Source: Siphonodentalium dalli (lineage: Eukaryota > Mollusca > Scaphopoda > Gadilida > Siphonodentaliidae). Taken from it: 64,000 nucleotides of DNA. Positions 1-12,165 of this stretch are shown here, in pieces. The number at the start of each line of letters is the position of its first letter. Position 1 is the first letter of the stretch. Location of the stretch: assembly GCA_032622095.1 (NCBI GenBank), contig CP136067.1, forward strand, positions 49,825,899-49,889,898, read 5' to 3'. The position numbers were made by a program, and so were the translations under genes. Below the pieces are notes generated by a model that was given only the letters and a program-made list of their open reading frames with translations, made no database searches and was not told the DNA's origin.

Positions 1-1002
1 TCCACTTGTGTTCTGCTGGTCTCCCCTACCACGATATGCATTATGGCACATGTCGCGTGGATTGTGAGAAGTTCTGCATCTGGTGCGTTCTTTGTATTCG
101 TTCGTGTTATAATCAAGATTATCATTATAATTATGTCTCCATTGTCTATCGTCACGATAGTCCCTCCAGGACTCATTTGTGTTACCCTTTTTCTCCTTGT
201 TTTGGTTCTCCAAGTTTGTCATTCTTTGTTAATCTCCCCTTTACACCTCTTCACATCAGTCAATATTTGTTTTATGTCCTTCATCTCAGAGATGGACTGT
301 GATGTCTCGGACGGTTGTGAGCTATTTTGAGCTTTCCCATTAGAACCAGTTTGGGGCTTCAGATCATCTCTTATCTTTTTTAGTTCTTCAAACTCTATAT
401 TTTTGCTTTGTGTTGTGTCTGCTTCATTTACTACCATAGCATAGTGTTTAGCCCTATGTTTTTCAGACTTGGCAAAAGCCACTAATTCAAACACATGTCT
501 TATGCTCTCACCAAGAGAGCCCAGTCGTGCTTGTTGTACAATGAGCCGTATATATATCTGGATCATACAACCCACCAATGAACTGGTCCTTTGCCAAGGC
601 GTCTCTCAATTCGTGTGTTGCAGTATGATATAATATATTGGTCAGACGTCGGTACCCCACCCTTGCCCTTTGTCGTCGTGCACGCAATTGTACCATCTGG
701 TCAGTCTGGTTTTTGGGAGCAAATCGGCCTTTTATCGCACCAACAAGAACGTTGTAGTCTTCTTCTCGTCCTTGGAGTAGGTCACCGAGTGTTCCTTGCG
801 CCAATCATCTCAAGGATGCGCATAGATAAAGGCCCATGTCATCAGTTTCCAATCCATTTATATTGGAACAAATTTCAAAGTGTGCTTGGTAATCTAACCA
901 TGATCTTGTGACATCATAGCTATCTGGTGTCACAAATTGTTTCCGTTTTTCACCGGATTTTCTAGAATTTTTTTGGTTCGGGCGATATTTAGCGCAATGC
1001 AT
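1..1002 (-). mobile_element. Ty3/Gypsy-type retrotransposon gag remnant, frameshifted
   Basis: Reading the minus strand from 1002 leftward gives three blocks in different frames that together resemble a Ty3/Gypsy Gag. Block 1 (1002-805) has SWLDYQAHFEICSNINGLET and ends LYLCASLR, the usual start of the capsid helical region. Block 2 (about 804-560) has AQGTLGDLL, then RFAPKNQTDQMVQLRARRQR, then RRLTNILYHTATHELRDALA and KDQFIGGL, in the order seen in Gypsy Gag. Block 3 (578-219) has QQARLGSLGESIRHVFELVA followed by a charged linker. Further left, at about 1-60, MCHNAYRGRGD sits where a CCHC zinc knuckle would be expected but lacks the full Cys/His set. Frame changes near 805 and 560 and the absence of an ATG show a dead copy. 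Protease and polymerase would lie beyond the left edge. No LTR was recognised to the right. Recognition is by family pattern only. Confidence 0.85.
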
Positions 1003-2040
1003 TACAATGGATGCCTACCGTAAATCATTATTTGCTGTGTTGGAACTTGACAGCTTACGCATAATAACCTACTGCACGCATGAATTACGCATATGGTGCT
1101 ACAGGTACATCACTAGAATATGTGTTCTTTCTATCAGTTGTCGATTTTCAATAGCTGTAGTTACGATTACGGATTCGAGAAACCCAAGTATATGGGCACG
1201 CGAGTTTTGCATGCATTCATCTAGTGTACAACTAACAATATTTATCATGTAAACAACATAATTAAATACAAACATAACTATATCACAATACTGTGTGTGG
1301 CAAGAAGATTGAATGCAATGAACGGCACTATTTTCTCCCAAATGGACTCGCAATCGTCACTTCTGTAAAAATGTGTTTAGACCGTACGAAACACATACGC
1401 CTACTATAAGCTATACTCGTAATTCCTATATGTATAGTACTACTATAATGGTAGTTCGTACAACAACCCATTTGGGAAAAGTAACGACGTGGTCACCGCT
1501 ACTGAAGAATTTAACAAAAGTTCACTAAGCACATGTTCGTCGATTGATATAAAGATTGGACACCCCTCTGATACACATTTCGCAATGCTGCACATTTGAC
1601 ACAAAACGTCTAAACGGTTGTTTGATTGTGTACGTGTAAGCGGAATGGTCATGTGAGTCAGGTGATTTCGTTGGTAATGGCAACACGTGTTAAAAGTTAC
1701 ATGCATGTACTGTGGCTGGACCTGGTTATTAACAAACACTATAAACCTCCAAATATGTATAATCTTATACAACTGTGAAGCTATATTATGCGAAGTAAAC
1801 ATATACAATGATGTAATTTCTTCAACTCAAGTAGCTACCAAACGCCTCAGCTTGATAAGGTATGTGTATAATGCATAAATGTGTACAGGAATATTCCGTG
1901 TTTGTCTCATCTTGCAATGTATTGTACTGTTGGGGCGATAGGTGCAATAACGTAACCAAACAAATGTGACAGAAGATAATTCAATCCGAAAACATTCATA
2001 TGCATTATGTGTCTCGTCAACTCTTGAGAGTTTGTCCTGG
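1003..2040. other. No recognisable gene or repeat
   Basis: AT-rich sequence directly behind the gag remnant, where a 5' LTR would be expected. No clear LTR ends were found. A 121-codon minus-strand open frame (1808-1443) has no recognisable domain and no supporting context. Confidence 0.4.
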
Positions 2041-2057
2041 ATTATTGTTCAAAATGG

Positions 2058-3060
2058 AATTGAATTATCACCCATCTAGATGGGCAAAACAAGTTTATAT
2101 TTCACGATTTTCGGTCTACTTTCATCAGAAAACTCCGAAATGTTGCCATCTGTAAATTATACCCTGGCGTTCTCATAATGTATATCTCGAAGTGGGTAGA
2201 CTTCAATATAATAGCACAAAATAATCGGAGTTGTGCTTTTGTATTCTGCCATACCGAAATTTCTAAAACTGATTTTGTTTCTTCTGAATTTTGGGGTGGG
2301 GGTGACACAATCTACCACCACATAGCATCTATGGCAAAGAATGACATCCTTGTCATACAATCATATGCAGTATATATGTCCACAAGTTTCTATATTATAT
2401 ACGGGATCTCCATTCAATGCAATAATGAATAATCGCCTATTGTGAGGGGCGAAACAACTGAAAATGAATGAATTTTTTGTCTATTTTCCACGTAAATTTA
2501 AGGAATTTTTACATCTATCACCGCAATCATGGCATTGCATTACTTTGTATTTATCAGTGTGTAACCTGCTATATCGTAGCACAAACATATCCCGAATACC
2601 TGTTCTTTTGTGTTCATTTGTGCCGAATTTCACTAAAACAGTGAATTTGTGCTGAATTTTGGGGTGAGGGTTGAAATAATCTTACATAACACATCACTTG
2701 TTATATATGATGACATATTCAGCATACTGTCGTATGCGGAATATATATATATATACGCACTTTTCTAGACTATATACGATACCCCCGGTCAGAACAATAT
2801 TGATCTATCGCCCATTAAGTGAGGCAAAAGAATTGAAAAATTGCGCTGTTTTGTCTATTTTTACAATAAATCTAAAACAAATCTTCGTTATATCAGAGAA
2901 ATCGTACCACTATCATAGTAAATATCTAGAGATATGTAGACTACAATATTTTAGTGCAAAATGTTCGCGTTTCTATACTTTTATTTCTCATTTTGCCGAA
3001 TTTTACAAAAACAGGGATTTTTGCTGAATTTTGGCACTTAATCAGCTAAAAATCATCTTT
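2058..3060. repeat. Diverged tandem repeat, unit about 370 bp, nearly three copies
   Basis: Landmarks recur in the same order. CTGAATTTTGGGGTG-like strings occur near 2284, 2652 and 3023. A hairpin-like string (TCACCCATCTAGATGGGC, TCGCCTATTGTGAGGGGC, TCGCCCATTAAGTGAGGC) occurs near 2067, 2432 and 2808. Spacing is 365-376 bp. The copies differ by many substitutions and small gaps, so the duplication is old. Open frames inside are short and not shared between copies. Confidence 0.75.
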
Positions 3061-4379
3061 TGCATCACTTGTATATTTCACACCGGGTCCTATCCGATGC
3101 GGAATGTCATAACCTTCAAAATGATGTATCACAAGCCCGTGTGTGGTGCCGATGGACTAAACTCCTACTTCAATCAGTGAGCTTTTTGAGTTTGTCCGCT
3201 CTACTACAGTGGGTTCGAACAATATGAGCCTTGTTCGTAAGTTGTCATTTACGGTAACAGTGCAGTCAGAGACTACATTCGAGGCATGGACTATTTTTGC
3301 AATGCGCTCTCGTGTTTGTACATCGTCCCTGCCATATATCAATTAATATTCAGTTTATTTCGAAATTTCTGGTATAAAACATATCTGACATTTTATCTTG
3401 GTGGAAAGACTTGTGCTAACAAGATAGAGTTCTGCCGCTTGCTACACTCAGAACGTTCAATACAGATCCGTTGCACCAAATGGGTCAAAAGATTCATTTT
3501 AATTGGTTTAGATAATATATGTCTTGAGACCAATGTTTAATGCTTTTTTTAAATATAGAGTCGAAATTTGATACAGTTTTTATTAATAATAAAAGATACG
3601 ATAAGATTAGACAAGAAGACCATGTTATGTAACATGTGCACATATATGTCAAGTACAAGATATAGCTTCAGAAAAGTATATAGCTAGTGAATAATGCGCT
3701 GTGTAGTAAAGTTGAGTTACATGTAAGACACATTTGGCAATTTGAATATATAAATACCATGATTTTCACTATAGATTCAGTTTAGTTTAAACATATTTTA
3801 TTGCCATATGTATTGGGATTAGGACACAAATGCCGACACTTAGATTTGTCCCGTTCCCAGATATACAGATAGAGAGGCACCAGATAGATGTCCCGTTCCG
3901 AGATAGAGAGGCACCGACCGAATCGACAAGGCGAATATACATGTATAGTTGATTTATTTATAATGTGTATACCATTGGAGCGGGTTGGTCAACGGCGGGG
4001 CGTTGTATGCAGAACAATAATCTGCGATGTCATTTAGTACATCTTATAATATATAAATGATTCAGTGATATCTTGATTACTGGTTACTAAGGGGCGTGAT
4101 AAGTACTGGATTAATGGTCTGATGTTTGGTGGGAGTTGTGGCCAGGTCGGGCGGTGCCTCACTAAACAAAGTATAATGCGGCAAACAAACAAAAATAAAT
4201 TATTTCAGTTAGTGCAACAAAGAAAATTATATATTGGGTAACTCCCATATATGTATGTATTTTTGTTTTTTATTAGGTTTTGAAGTAATAAGAAGGTTTG
4301 TAGTAAGACTGATCCAAGTCCACTGGATTCACGAGAATCGTTCTGACAGTGCAATGTATTTATGAACGGCCATGAACAT
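3061..4379. other. No recognisable gene; short local duplication only
   Basis: AT-rich sequence without a supported gene. The only clear structure is a short tandem duplication at about 3847-3915, in which TGTCCCGTTCC followed by GATAGAGAGGCACC occurs twice about 45 bp apart. Confidence 0.4.
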
Positions 4380-5575
4380 TTAAATATTATCGCGGTCACT
4401 AATTAAGGGGTTTCCTATTACTAGGTTTTCCAGGGTTATATTGCCAAATTGTATCAAATTATCGAATAGTTCCTGTCTTATTTGTGTATAGTAAACACAT
4501 TCAAATAAGTAGTGATAAGCATCTATATAGTTTTTCAATTTATCGAGATTAAGATCACTACAGCAGCATCTGATTCTACAATGAAGAATGTTCCATGTAC
4601 GTTTACCTGTATTATAGAACCTTGGCGGTCATGGCATTTTCACCTCAATAGCATTTAAAAGGGTCGGTTTTCAGACACCTCTGCTTGCACGAAATGTTGC
4701 ACGAAAACTGGGTGCCGCTCGAAAGGGAATAATGTTGGTACCGTTCCTCGAGATATAATCTGTAGAAGCTTCTACTTTCTGTGGTAAGGCTTTTAGTAAA
4801 TAATTTGGGGCGTTTCCATTTGCGATTTTATGAAACAGTGTCATTTTGTTGACGTGTCGGCGTTCAGATTGTGTTTGCCAACCCACTTCTGAGAGTAGGT
4901 GAACGTTGGGTACGGACCTTGTACAGAGGGAAACTGCGGCGTCACACTGTAAGTTTTCCAATTTTGTGGGATGAATATCGACGGCACACGCCCAGACGGG
5001 GCTTGCATATTCTAGGATCGGTCTAATAAACGAGACGAACATAATCTCTAGAGTGTGGCGATTTAGTATTTTCTTTAATTTCCGTAACTGTGATAATCGG
5101 GATGATATGCTTTCTTGTAGATTGATAGTATATGTGTATATCCCATTTGAAATTAGCTTGTAATTCGACGCCTAAATGTTGATGTGATTGGGCAAAGCTC
5201 ATCGGTGTCCCAGCAAAATCAAGGCAAGGGTGTTGGTTGTTTGATCGGGTGAATAGGAGGGCGTTTGTTTTGTCCGGGTTGACGTTTACTAGCCACCTAG
5301 TGGCCCAGTCATGAAGGGAATTTAAATCACAATTGAGATTTGTTTCAATATCTTCTGTAGTAAGTGCGGTTTGCATTATACACGTGTCATCGGCGAACAG
5401 GCGCGTGACCGAAGTTATGGTATCGACTATGTCATTGATGTATATCAACAATAGAGTAGGGCCGATAACTGACCCTTGAGAGACACCAATTGTTTTATAT
5501 GGCGATAAGTCATTATTAACCCTAACTCTCTGCATACGAATATGAAGATAACTACCTAGCCACTTTAATAAACTT
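4380..5575 (-). mobile_element. LINE reverse-transcriptase fragment with C-terminal Cys/His domain
   Basis: Minus-strand remnant of a non-LTR retrotransposon ORF2, truncated at its 5' end. From 5575: LLKWLGSYLHIRMQRV, then GVSQGSVIGPTLLLIYINDI (RT block with conserved QGS.LGP), then RLFADDTCIM (the catalytic FADD box), WLVNVNPDKTNALLFTR (palm block D) and LGVELQANFKWDIHI (block E). A frameshift near 5040-5060 leads to FIRPILEYASPVWACAVDIH (thumb) and FHKIANGNAPNYLL. After another break near 4640, a clean 83-codon stretch (4628-4380) reads ILHCRIRCCCSDLN and AYHYLFECVYY, the C-terminal zinc-finger-like region of such LINEs, ending at a TAA. The usual CxCG segment between LNLDKL and AYHYLF appears deleted. 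Frameshifts make it a pseudogene. The clade (Jockey/CR1/L2-like) is uncertain. Confidence 0.93.
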
Positions 5576-6139
5576 CCATATTCGACTGTAGTGAGGATCT
5601 AACCTTTTATGTCCCGACTCTAACTTGATCAATACATTTTCTTCTCCCTGTATTTCGCTCTAACTCCTATTGGCTACGATTATATGAGCCCGATTGTATA
5701 GAAATGTGTAAAGGAGTGACCATTTTGAAATTTATTGTCATATAGGTATTCATTTTCGCGAACAGCAAAAAGTCAAATATGGAGAAAATCTATTATATAT
5801 GTTCAACATTATTTTGTCTGTTTGTCCCCCCCCAATACAATTGGCGGCCAGCTATCTAATAGGCTCCAAAGGGATAATTTATGGGGACATCTACTGATTG
5901 GTATTATTTATAAAGTTGCCAAAGTCAGGAGTGGGGTCGGGGACAGGGTGCCAGAAAAAATAGTTATTCCCCAGATTTCGACCAACTCAATATATATAAA
6001 CAGATCAGACTTATAAACTGTAGGCATCTCCGTTGTTCTGGGATCGTGGAAGTCAGGGATAGAGCCGGGTAGATATTGCGGTCGTGGTCGAGTCACAAAG
6101 TTGATTTGGAGTTTCGATGGAGTTATTTGGGGGGGGGGG
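5576..6139. other. Intergenic, low complexity
   Basis: No supported gene. Contains a C-run at about 5826 and, near the right end, a G-run (about 6129-6142). Confidence 0.35.
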
Positions 6140-6360
6140 GGGTACGATCATCACAGATTGGGCTGGATGTTGGAGCGGGTTCTTGCCCGTGATGGGTGAA
6201 AAAAGGACCGATTGTCAAGCTTGATCTGAGCTGAGGTACATGTTGATCTGAATGTGCCATTCCGATCGTAATATAACCATTAGATAAATATATCAATATA
6301 AAGCAATGCAAATATATTTCTGAGCCAGTGCCTCAGCTCATGCATTCTGATATGTTATAA
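6140..6360 (+). repeat. Interspersed repeat S, copy 1
   Basis: Shares ordered blocks with 31775-32025 on the same strand: a GGGCTGGAT/GGGCTAGAC block, GCGGGTTCT, GATTGTCAAGCTTGATCTGAG, a TGATCTGAATGTGCC-like block, and CAT/ATTCTGATATG near the end. GCGGGTTCTTGCCC resembles a pol III B box, so a SINE is possible, but no A box is evident. Boundaries are approximate. Confidence 0.5.
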
Positions 6361-7605
6361 GTGTATAGACGTCACCATCATTTTGAAACAGTCGGAGCAG
6401 GAGTGGACTTCGGGAAGGGACACTATTTAACAATTGATTAATATTTGTTTTATAAATTAGGCGGGAACATCCAGCTTAATTCATAGGGATTTTGTTGGAG
6501 TTTTCGAAGTCAGTGATTGTGATCGGTGGGGAGGAGCCAACAATGATCAATTTAGAATGTCTATGATTTTAGGGCCGTCGAGAATCAGGGATGGTCTTCG
6601 GCACCGAAAAGGTTTGCTGTCGATTCACACAATAGTTATACATATAAGGGCCGTCCGATTAAAGAGAGACATAAAAACATAGCGACAATTCTTTAGCCCG
6701 GATATGCCTGCAAATTAAGTAATACAATATTCACATATATGTAATGCATTCTTTCTCGGAAAATGGTGAGTGAAATTATGGGGCTGAAACAGGTTGTTTG
6801 ATCGTATATTTCACATATTCTAATGAATTACATAGACATCTGCAGAACGTGCCTACAAAATGTTACACTCATTATGTGATCCTTCCATATACATTCAGAT
6901 TATATCCAGGTATCGTGTTAATGGCGATAGACTCTACAGGGACAGATGAAGAAGTTTTACTGTGTTAGAGTCGGAACCGAGCAATTATGTGAGAGTTAGT
7001 GAATGAGCTACTGGACATTCGTAAACTAGATGGTCGAGGGCGCAGCCCGAGAATTTAGTTGACTAATGTCCAGTCGCGAGTCCATTAACCGACTTAAAAC
7101 ACAGTTTTATAATATACAATGAGAAATCACATTCGCACAGATGAACAATTCCGATAAATCTCGATAAATGATATGTTTACAAACGTTTATCTGGAAAAAA
7201 AATAGTCCTCTGTGACAACAAAACCACGCCTCTTGACACGGCTCAGATGAGCGGAATGTTGGTTTAGCCTGGAACATAACAAGCACAATAACATGCGGTA
7301 CAACCTTGTTAGAAAATAAACGTGATTTACGCAAACATAATACAATATTTCAGTTGTGCTGCATGAACTTAACATATTATAATTACGTCATATATATTGT
7401 CGACGCAATTACATGTATCTATATCTTTAGCACGTATGCATTTTCGGATATATTTGACTCAATGTCATTGATGTTTTCAGAAGCACATGCAGCCAGGCCA
7501 TGTGCACGGGTGTAGATATCAAACAATATGTGATCCTCCGTAGGATAGGGTATCATATAATATGTGATCCTCGTCTCAGGAGTCACTCGTGGCCCAATGA
7601 AGGCA
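6361..7605. other. No recognisable gene or repeat
   Basis: AT-rich sequence with scattered short open frames on both strands and no domain or repeat relationship that could be recognised. GTGATCC/GGATCA strings near 7530-7570 resemble the arms of the adjacent hairpin. Confidence 0.35.
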
Positions 7606-7685
7606 GGATCATATATCAAAATGAGAGGATATGGTGATCCCATGGAAAGGGGACCACCATATCCTCTCATTTTGATATATGATCC
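7606..7685. repeat. Near-perfect hairpin, 35 bp arms, 10 nt loop
   Basis: Left arm 7606-7640 begins GGATCATATATCAAAATGAG and is the reverse complement of 7651-7685 with about one mismatch. The loop is CATGGAAAGG. It could be a minimal palindromic MITE or a structured RNA source. No target-site duplication was found. Confidence 0.85.
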
Positions 7686-8208
7686 TAAAATAAGAAAATA
7701 TTTTTATTAACTAAATAACGGAGATATTCGAAGAAGAGTTTTTGACGAAATAACGGAAATATTTGAAGAAGTGTTTTAAACACACTATCGTAGATTGGCC
7801 ACAATAGTCGATTGCCTTCGCGTGTAGAAGTATATATGCTTGGTTCATTTCAATTATGGTCAGAGTTTTTGTGTACAAACATCCATACTATTGAACTTGC
7901 ATTAAAATAGAAGTGAAGTATCCACCAGCCCAATTGTACATTCCACACTCATTCCGCAGTACTTCGTAGACTGTGCCTCCTGTGCCATACCAACTTGGAG
8001 ATGAAATGCATTATTTGATGAAATGTGAATGTTTAGAAGAGGCTAGAAATCGGTTCATGCTTAAGAAATTTACAAGTATAGAACACACGACTATTGATAT
8101 TTTAGACGACATACTAAAATGTCTGTACGAAGACTCTGCTCGTTAATCAGATTGATTAACCTTAAGTTGGTTGCCACTGATTAAAGTACATAGTTGTGGT
8201 TGTTGTTG

Positions 8209-8530
8209 GTGTTTTAGTTGTTGTTGTTGTGATTGGTGATGATGATGATGATGAAGCGGTGATGATGACGAGCACATGATATATGAGCACATGATGATGA
8301 TGATGATGATGATGACGATTATGATGATGAAGTTTATATGATGATATCGATGATGATGTAATGCTACTGATGATTATGTCATCGATGATGATGATGATGT
8401 TTCAATGATAATAACGACGACGATGCTGGTGACGGTAATGATGATGGTGATGATAATGATGATGACGACGACAACAACGACGACGACAACGACGATGACG
8501 ATGATGATGATGATGACTGTGGTGACGATG
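8209..8530. repeat. GTT then GAT/GAC trinucleotide microsatellite
   Basis: About 8209-8230 is GTT-rich. From 8233 to 8530 the sequence is dominated by GATGATGAT with GAC and AAC variants. The poly-Thr/Met open frames across it are repeat artefacts. Confidence 0.9.
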
Positions 8531-8853
8531 AAGACGTTTGGGATGTCACTATATATTTTGTACATAAATGCTTTTCGTCATTCTGTCCATCTTTTTTTAT
8601 ATATTTCGTTTTCTCAATATCAATTCATGTTATTAATTGGATCAGAGAATAAAGCAATTAACAGAAAGATTCAGTCTGAGTCTCTTGCCTTATTTTCCGA
8701 TTATAGTTTTATGGTGCTCACGTTAGAATTGGGTGAATTTTAGTGATTTAGTCGTGAGGGGGTGTCGATTGATAAATGGCAAATGTGATAGGTTGGGTCA
8801 ATCAATTCGACGATTGTGTGTGTCGTAAACGCTATATATAGCGAAGGCACATC

Positions 8854-9263
8854 AAAGATGCATAATCCTATTTTAACGCTCACAAATCACTATTTCCCTG
8901 GCTTCAGGGGTAAACAAATACTTGATTCGAGTCGAGGAACCCATCCATCAAAGTTCAGAGTGATCAGATATCGATTTTTGAAATATATTGTTTTTCACCA
9001 CCGATAATTTTTAGTGGCCTGGTAAAAGGTCGACAAGAAGACGGTCTCGGACCAAATTGCGGATGAAGTGGCTTTTTTTTGTGTCAGTTATTTGACAAAC
9101 CGGCAAAATCTAGTTGAACAAAATGTTGATAAATAACAGGATTTAGGCAATTTTATACTATTGTTATCGATTCTGATAACTGAAGCGGTATTTAAAAACA
9201 TGTTGTTGTTGTTGTTGGAATATGATGATATGGGAACTATCTAATCGGATTGAGTACCATTAA
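8854..9263 (+). mobile_element. MITE family M, copy M1
   Basis: Left end AAAGATGCATAATCC, right end ATCGGATTGAGTACC followed by ATTAA. Internal blocks shared with other M copies are TTGATTCGAGTCGAGGAACC, TCAGAGTGATCAGATATCGA, a GGTCTCGG block, TTGATAAATAACA and a GTTGTTGTTG run before the right end. The right end is the reverse complement of the left end of other copies. It is too short to encode a transposase and so is non-autonomous. Confidence 0.8.
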
Positions 9264-9596
9264 TTAAGCTTCCAAATAAAATACCTGATTTATAAAATAG
9301 ACCCAGTCGGTGCATGAATACGAGCCCTATATAGGGTCATATTGACAATAGCGGACAATTTTATAAACACGCGGGGTGATTTGATAGATGTATAACGGCC
9401 AAGGTACATGCAGATGTATCCCCAGTCCATGTATGCTCGGATCAGCTTCTTGCTCAAGGCGAGTCACGGCTACATATATATACCTTTGTGGTTAGACTCG
9501 CTCGATATAGTAAACATGTTAGACTATAATTATTAGTCTCTGTCACTGAATATGACTGCATATGTAGAATCACAGGGACACTCGTTCCGTAATGGT

Positions 9597-9995
9597 TAAT
9601 TCTATACCCAACAGAAGGGCCCTGTGCCAATGCATTCTCTTATATATGCGAGTCGACCATAGGTCGCCTCGCATATATAAGAGAATGCATTGGCTTAACA
9701 CATTAAAAATTATAAAATTGTTAAAGATTGTAAGAAAAAATGGTAAAAAGTGTTAAAAAAAGTTTTTTTTTAGGCCAATGCATTCTCTTATATATGCGAG
9801 GCGACCTATGGTCGACTCGCATATATAAGAGAATGCATTGGCACAGGGTATAACTGTAACTATCACAATGTGGCCAAGGAGCCGGTTCCAATGATATCCA
9901 TATTTGTATGGTTCTATTGAGACAGACCGAAGATATTTTAGGCTGTTGAAGCTTTATTTGGCCGGTTTTGGCCGGTTTGTTGGGTAAAGGGTTAA
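9597..9995 (+). mobile_element. PiggyBac-like MITE, family P, copy P1
   Basis: Bounded by TTAA (9597-9600 and 9992-9995), with right terminus TGTTGGGTAAAGGG and left terminus TTCTATACCCAACA, altered from the CCCTTTACCCAACA of copies P2 and P3. It contains two 69 bp hairpins (9626-9694 and 9774-9842), each with 27 bp arms starting GCCAATGCATTCTCTTATAT. The second hairpin is the reverse complement of the first, giving a higher-order palindrome. TTAA targeting and CCC termini are typical of piggyBac, but no transposase is present, so superfamily is an inference. Confidence 0.85.
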
Positions 9996-10249
9996 TTCTA
10001 TTTTGAGGAATCGTTTTATTTGTTTTGATCGACGGGACTGATGACCGTATACTGTGAATAATCGTATGATTCACGAGTAATGAAATGGGGCCCTTTAATT
10101 AATTCTCGGGCGGAACCGTTCAGTTAAGACCAGCTAATACCCCGAGGTAGCTACACTGTGCCGATCGGCATATATATTAGTTGACTTTTGTGCTGCAGTG
10201 TCATTAACTCGTTAAATTGTTTTTTCGGCTGATAAATTCGAGTGGCCGG

Positions 10250-10560
10250 ATGTAATCAATACAGCAAACTCAGAAGTTATATAGTATTGGGAAATTCTTC
10301 TTAGCGATCGTTCATTCATGTTTGCAACCGATATTGCGACACCCGCGCCACATCCCTCGTGGCGAGAACCTCACACAACTCATTATTTGTTTGCTTTTGA
10401 GCGGCGACGCCTGTACCTCTTTCATTACTTGTTTTTTTCCAGTGACAGTTATCTGAGGGGGTGGTTATCAATTTAACAAACTCGGACGTTATCGTATTGG
10501 GGAGGCAGCTTCGTTCATTCATGACGGCAACAGATCGATGCCCATATGATTGATTTGCTA
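10250..10560. repeat. Diverged tandem duplication, unit about 210 bp
   Basis: Two copies share, in order, ACAGCAAACTCAGAAGTTAT / AACAAACTCGGACGTTAT, GTATTGGGAAATTC / GTATTGGGGAGGCAG, TTCGTTCATTCATG and a CGATATTGCG / CGATGCCC block. The minus strand reads through part of it as an open frame containing NELCEVLATRDVARVS. That string may belong to a wider repeat family, but I could not place it with certainty. Confidence 0.55.
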
Positions 10561-10885
10561 CCGAAATCGATTCAAATTGCGTCGGCGGTCGTTTAGGAAT
10601 TCCATTCAGAAAATCACTCAAGAAGATAAATGGTCCAATCTGCGAGTCTCTGTCGTTTCCACTTACTCAAACCAAGATAAGATAAAATCTACTTCCAGAA
10701 GGTGCCATATATACTCCAGCTTATTGAAGTATACATTCTCCCGCTTAAATTGCCTGCGTAGTTTTGAGTATATACTATTGTCCAGTGGGACAAGCGAGTT
10801 GGCTGACTAATATCACTATATCAATGGCCATATTACATGTCTCCGGGTCACTGTATTCTATTTTCTATTGAACAATTGACAACTT

Positions 10886-11080
10886 CCGGGCCGAGACAAC
10901 AGAGTTCGTGTAAGGGCAGCAGGGGCGAAGCCAGAGTGTCTCCGTTCGGGCGTGGTGGGGGGCATTTACCTTATAATTTCCAACTATACACAATTTCCAA
11001 CTGATGGCCATTTTAGTCTAAACAAATTTGACTGAAGGATGGTCAATATTCTATTCTTGGACCAAAAATAACACATTTTA
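10886..11080 (+). repeat. Interspersed repeat F, copy F1
   Basis: Shares CCGAGACAACAGAGTTCGTG, GAAGCCAGAG, AATTTCCAACTGATGGCCAT, TTTTAGTCTAAACAAA and TGACTGAAGGATGG with 11936-12165 in the same orientation. Non-coding. Termini are not resolved. Confidence 0.65.
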
Positions 11081-11588
11081 TTATATGCTTCCCCATTAAA
11101 TAGTGGGAAATTGCCGTGGCGTAGAGCGTTATATCCATCGCCTGGACCGACTCGATGGATAACACTGACCGACTCGATGGATAACACAATGGTATTACTT
11201 TTTTCGGAGATTACTTCCGGTTTATAGCGGCGAATCACATTAAGTTTCAAAGCGTATCAATAACAGCCGGACTATTGTTTTAATTATTGATTTTCACGGT
11301 TCATAAACTGTTATTTAATTGTTATAATGTTAACTCATTTGTTTTAATATATTCTTATCACTAAATTATGTATACATTAATTTTCTCGCATCATTTCAGA
11401 ATAAAACAATGGGGACTATTTCTTATGGCGGCTATGCTCGATATTTGTCATTCGGTGGTGAGCAAATCAATTGATGGAATGTAAACAAAATGCAAATGTC
11501 GAAGCTTTCTAACAATTTGAAGTGAACTGTAGGACAAAATTAGCAGTTTTTGGTGCGGTTTATAGCGCAAATAATAAAAAGAAAACCA

Positions 11589-11735
11589 ACGGGTTTTGGT
11601 TGAATACCCGGATTATCTCATTCGTGGGTGCAAGGAAGTACAGAATTTCCACTCGCGGCTTGCAGCCGCTCGTGGAAATTCTGTACTTCCTTGCACCCAC
11701 TCATGAGATAATTCGGGTATTCAACCAAAACTCGT
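11589..11735. repeat. Long hairpin, 72 bp arms, 3 nt loop
   Basis: Arms 11589-11660 and 11664-11735 are reverse complements with about six mismatches and a three-base loop, TGC. The left arm begins ACGGGTTTTGGTTGAATACC. An open frame on the plus strand crosses both arms, but this follows from the palindrome and is not evidence of coding. Confidence 0.9.
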
Positions 11736-11787
11736 AGGTATTCTCTATTTACTCGAGTTATTGTTAGTAAAATCGAACTATCGGAGA

Positions 11788-12165
11788 AATTTCAATCTGT
11801 TTTCTCTCTTAAATTTCCAACTACCCGGTTCATTCGTCCTACTGTTGAAAATTTCGACCAAAGTTTGGGTGAAACACCATCAAACACCCCCCCCCCATTA
11901 CCATGTGCACGTTCCTGATGTAAAGCAACCCAATCCGGCCCGAGACAACGGCGTTCTTGTAAAGACATCAGGGACGAATCCAGAGGGTTTCCAAATCTGG
12001 GTAACTCAACTGGGTAACCCATCCCCTCCCAAATGAGCTGACATTTTCCTTATGACACCCCAAACTGATTAGAAATTTCCAACCTAAACATCACTATTGT
12101 TGGAAAATGTCCAACTGATGGACATTTTAGTCGAAACAAAATTGACTGAAGGTAGGACAATATTA
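11788..12165 (+). repeat. Interspersed repeat F, copy F2
   Basis: Contains AAATTTCCAACT, GTTGAAAATTTCGACCAAAG, a C-run, CCGAGACAACGGCGTTCTTG and TTGACTGAAGG blocks. These match F1 on its right half and copies F3-F4 on its left half, so it appears the most complete F copy here. Confidence 0.6.

Noticed and set aside
1443-1808. 121-codon minus-strand open frame
   Set aside because: No recognisable domain, no homologous copy in the window and a length possible by chance; mentioned only as content of the gap.
8374-8743. Threonine/methionine-rich and valine/isoleucine-rich open frames across the GAT repeat
   Set aside because: A trinucleotide microsatellite stays open in several frames; there is no independent sign of coding.
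10316-10621. Minus-strand frame with NELCEVLATRDVARVS as a gene
   Set aside because: It overlaps a tandemly duplicated non-coding repeat; the string may belong to a wider repeat, but no protein family could be named with confidence.
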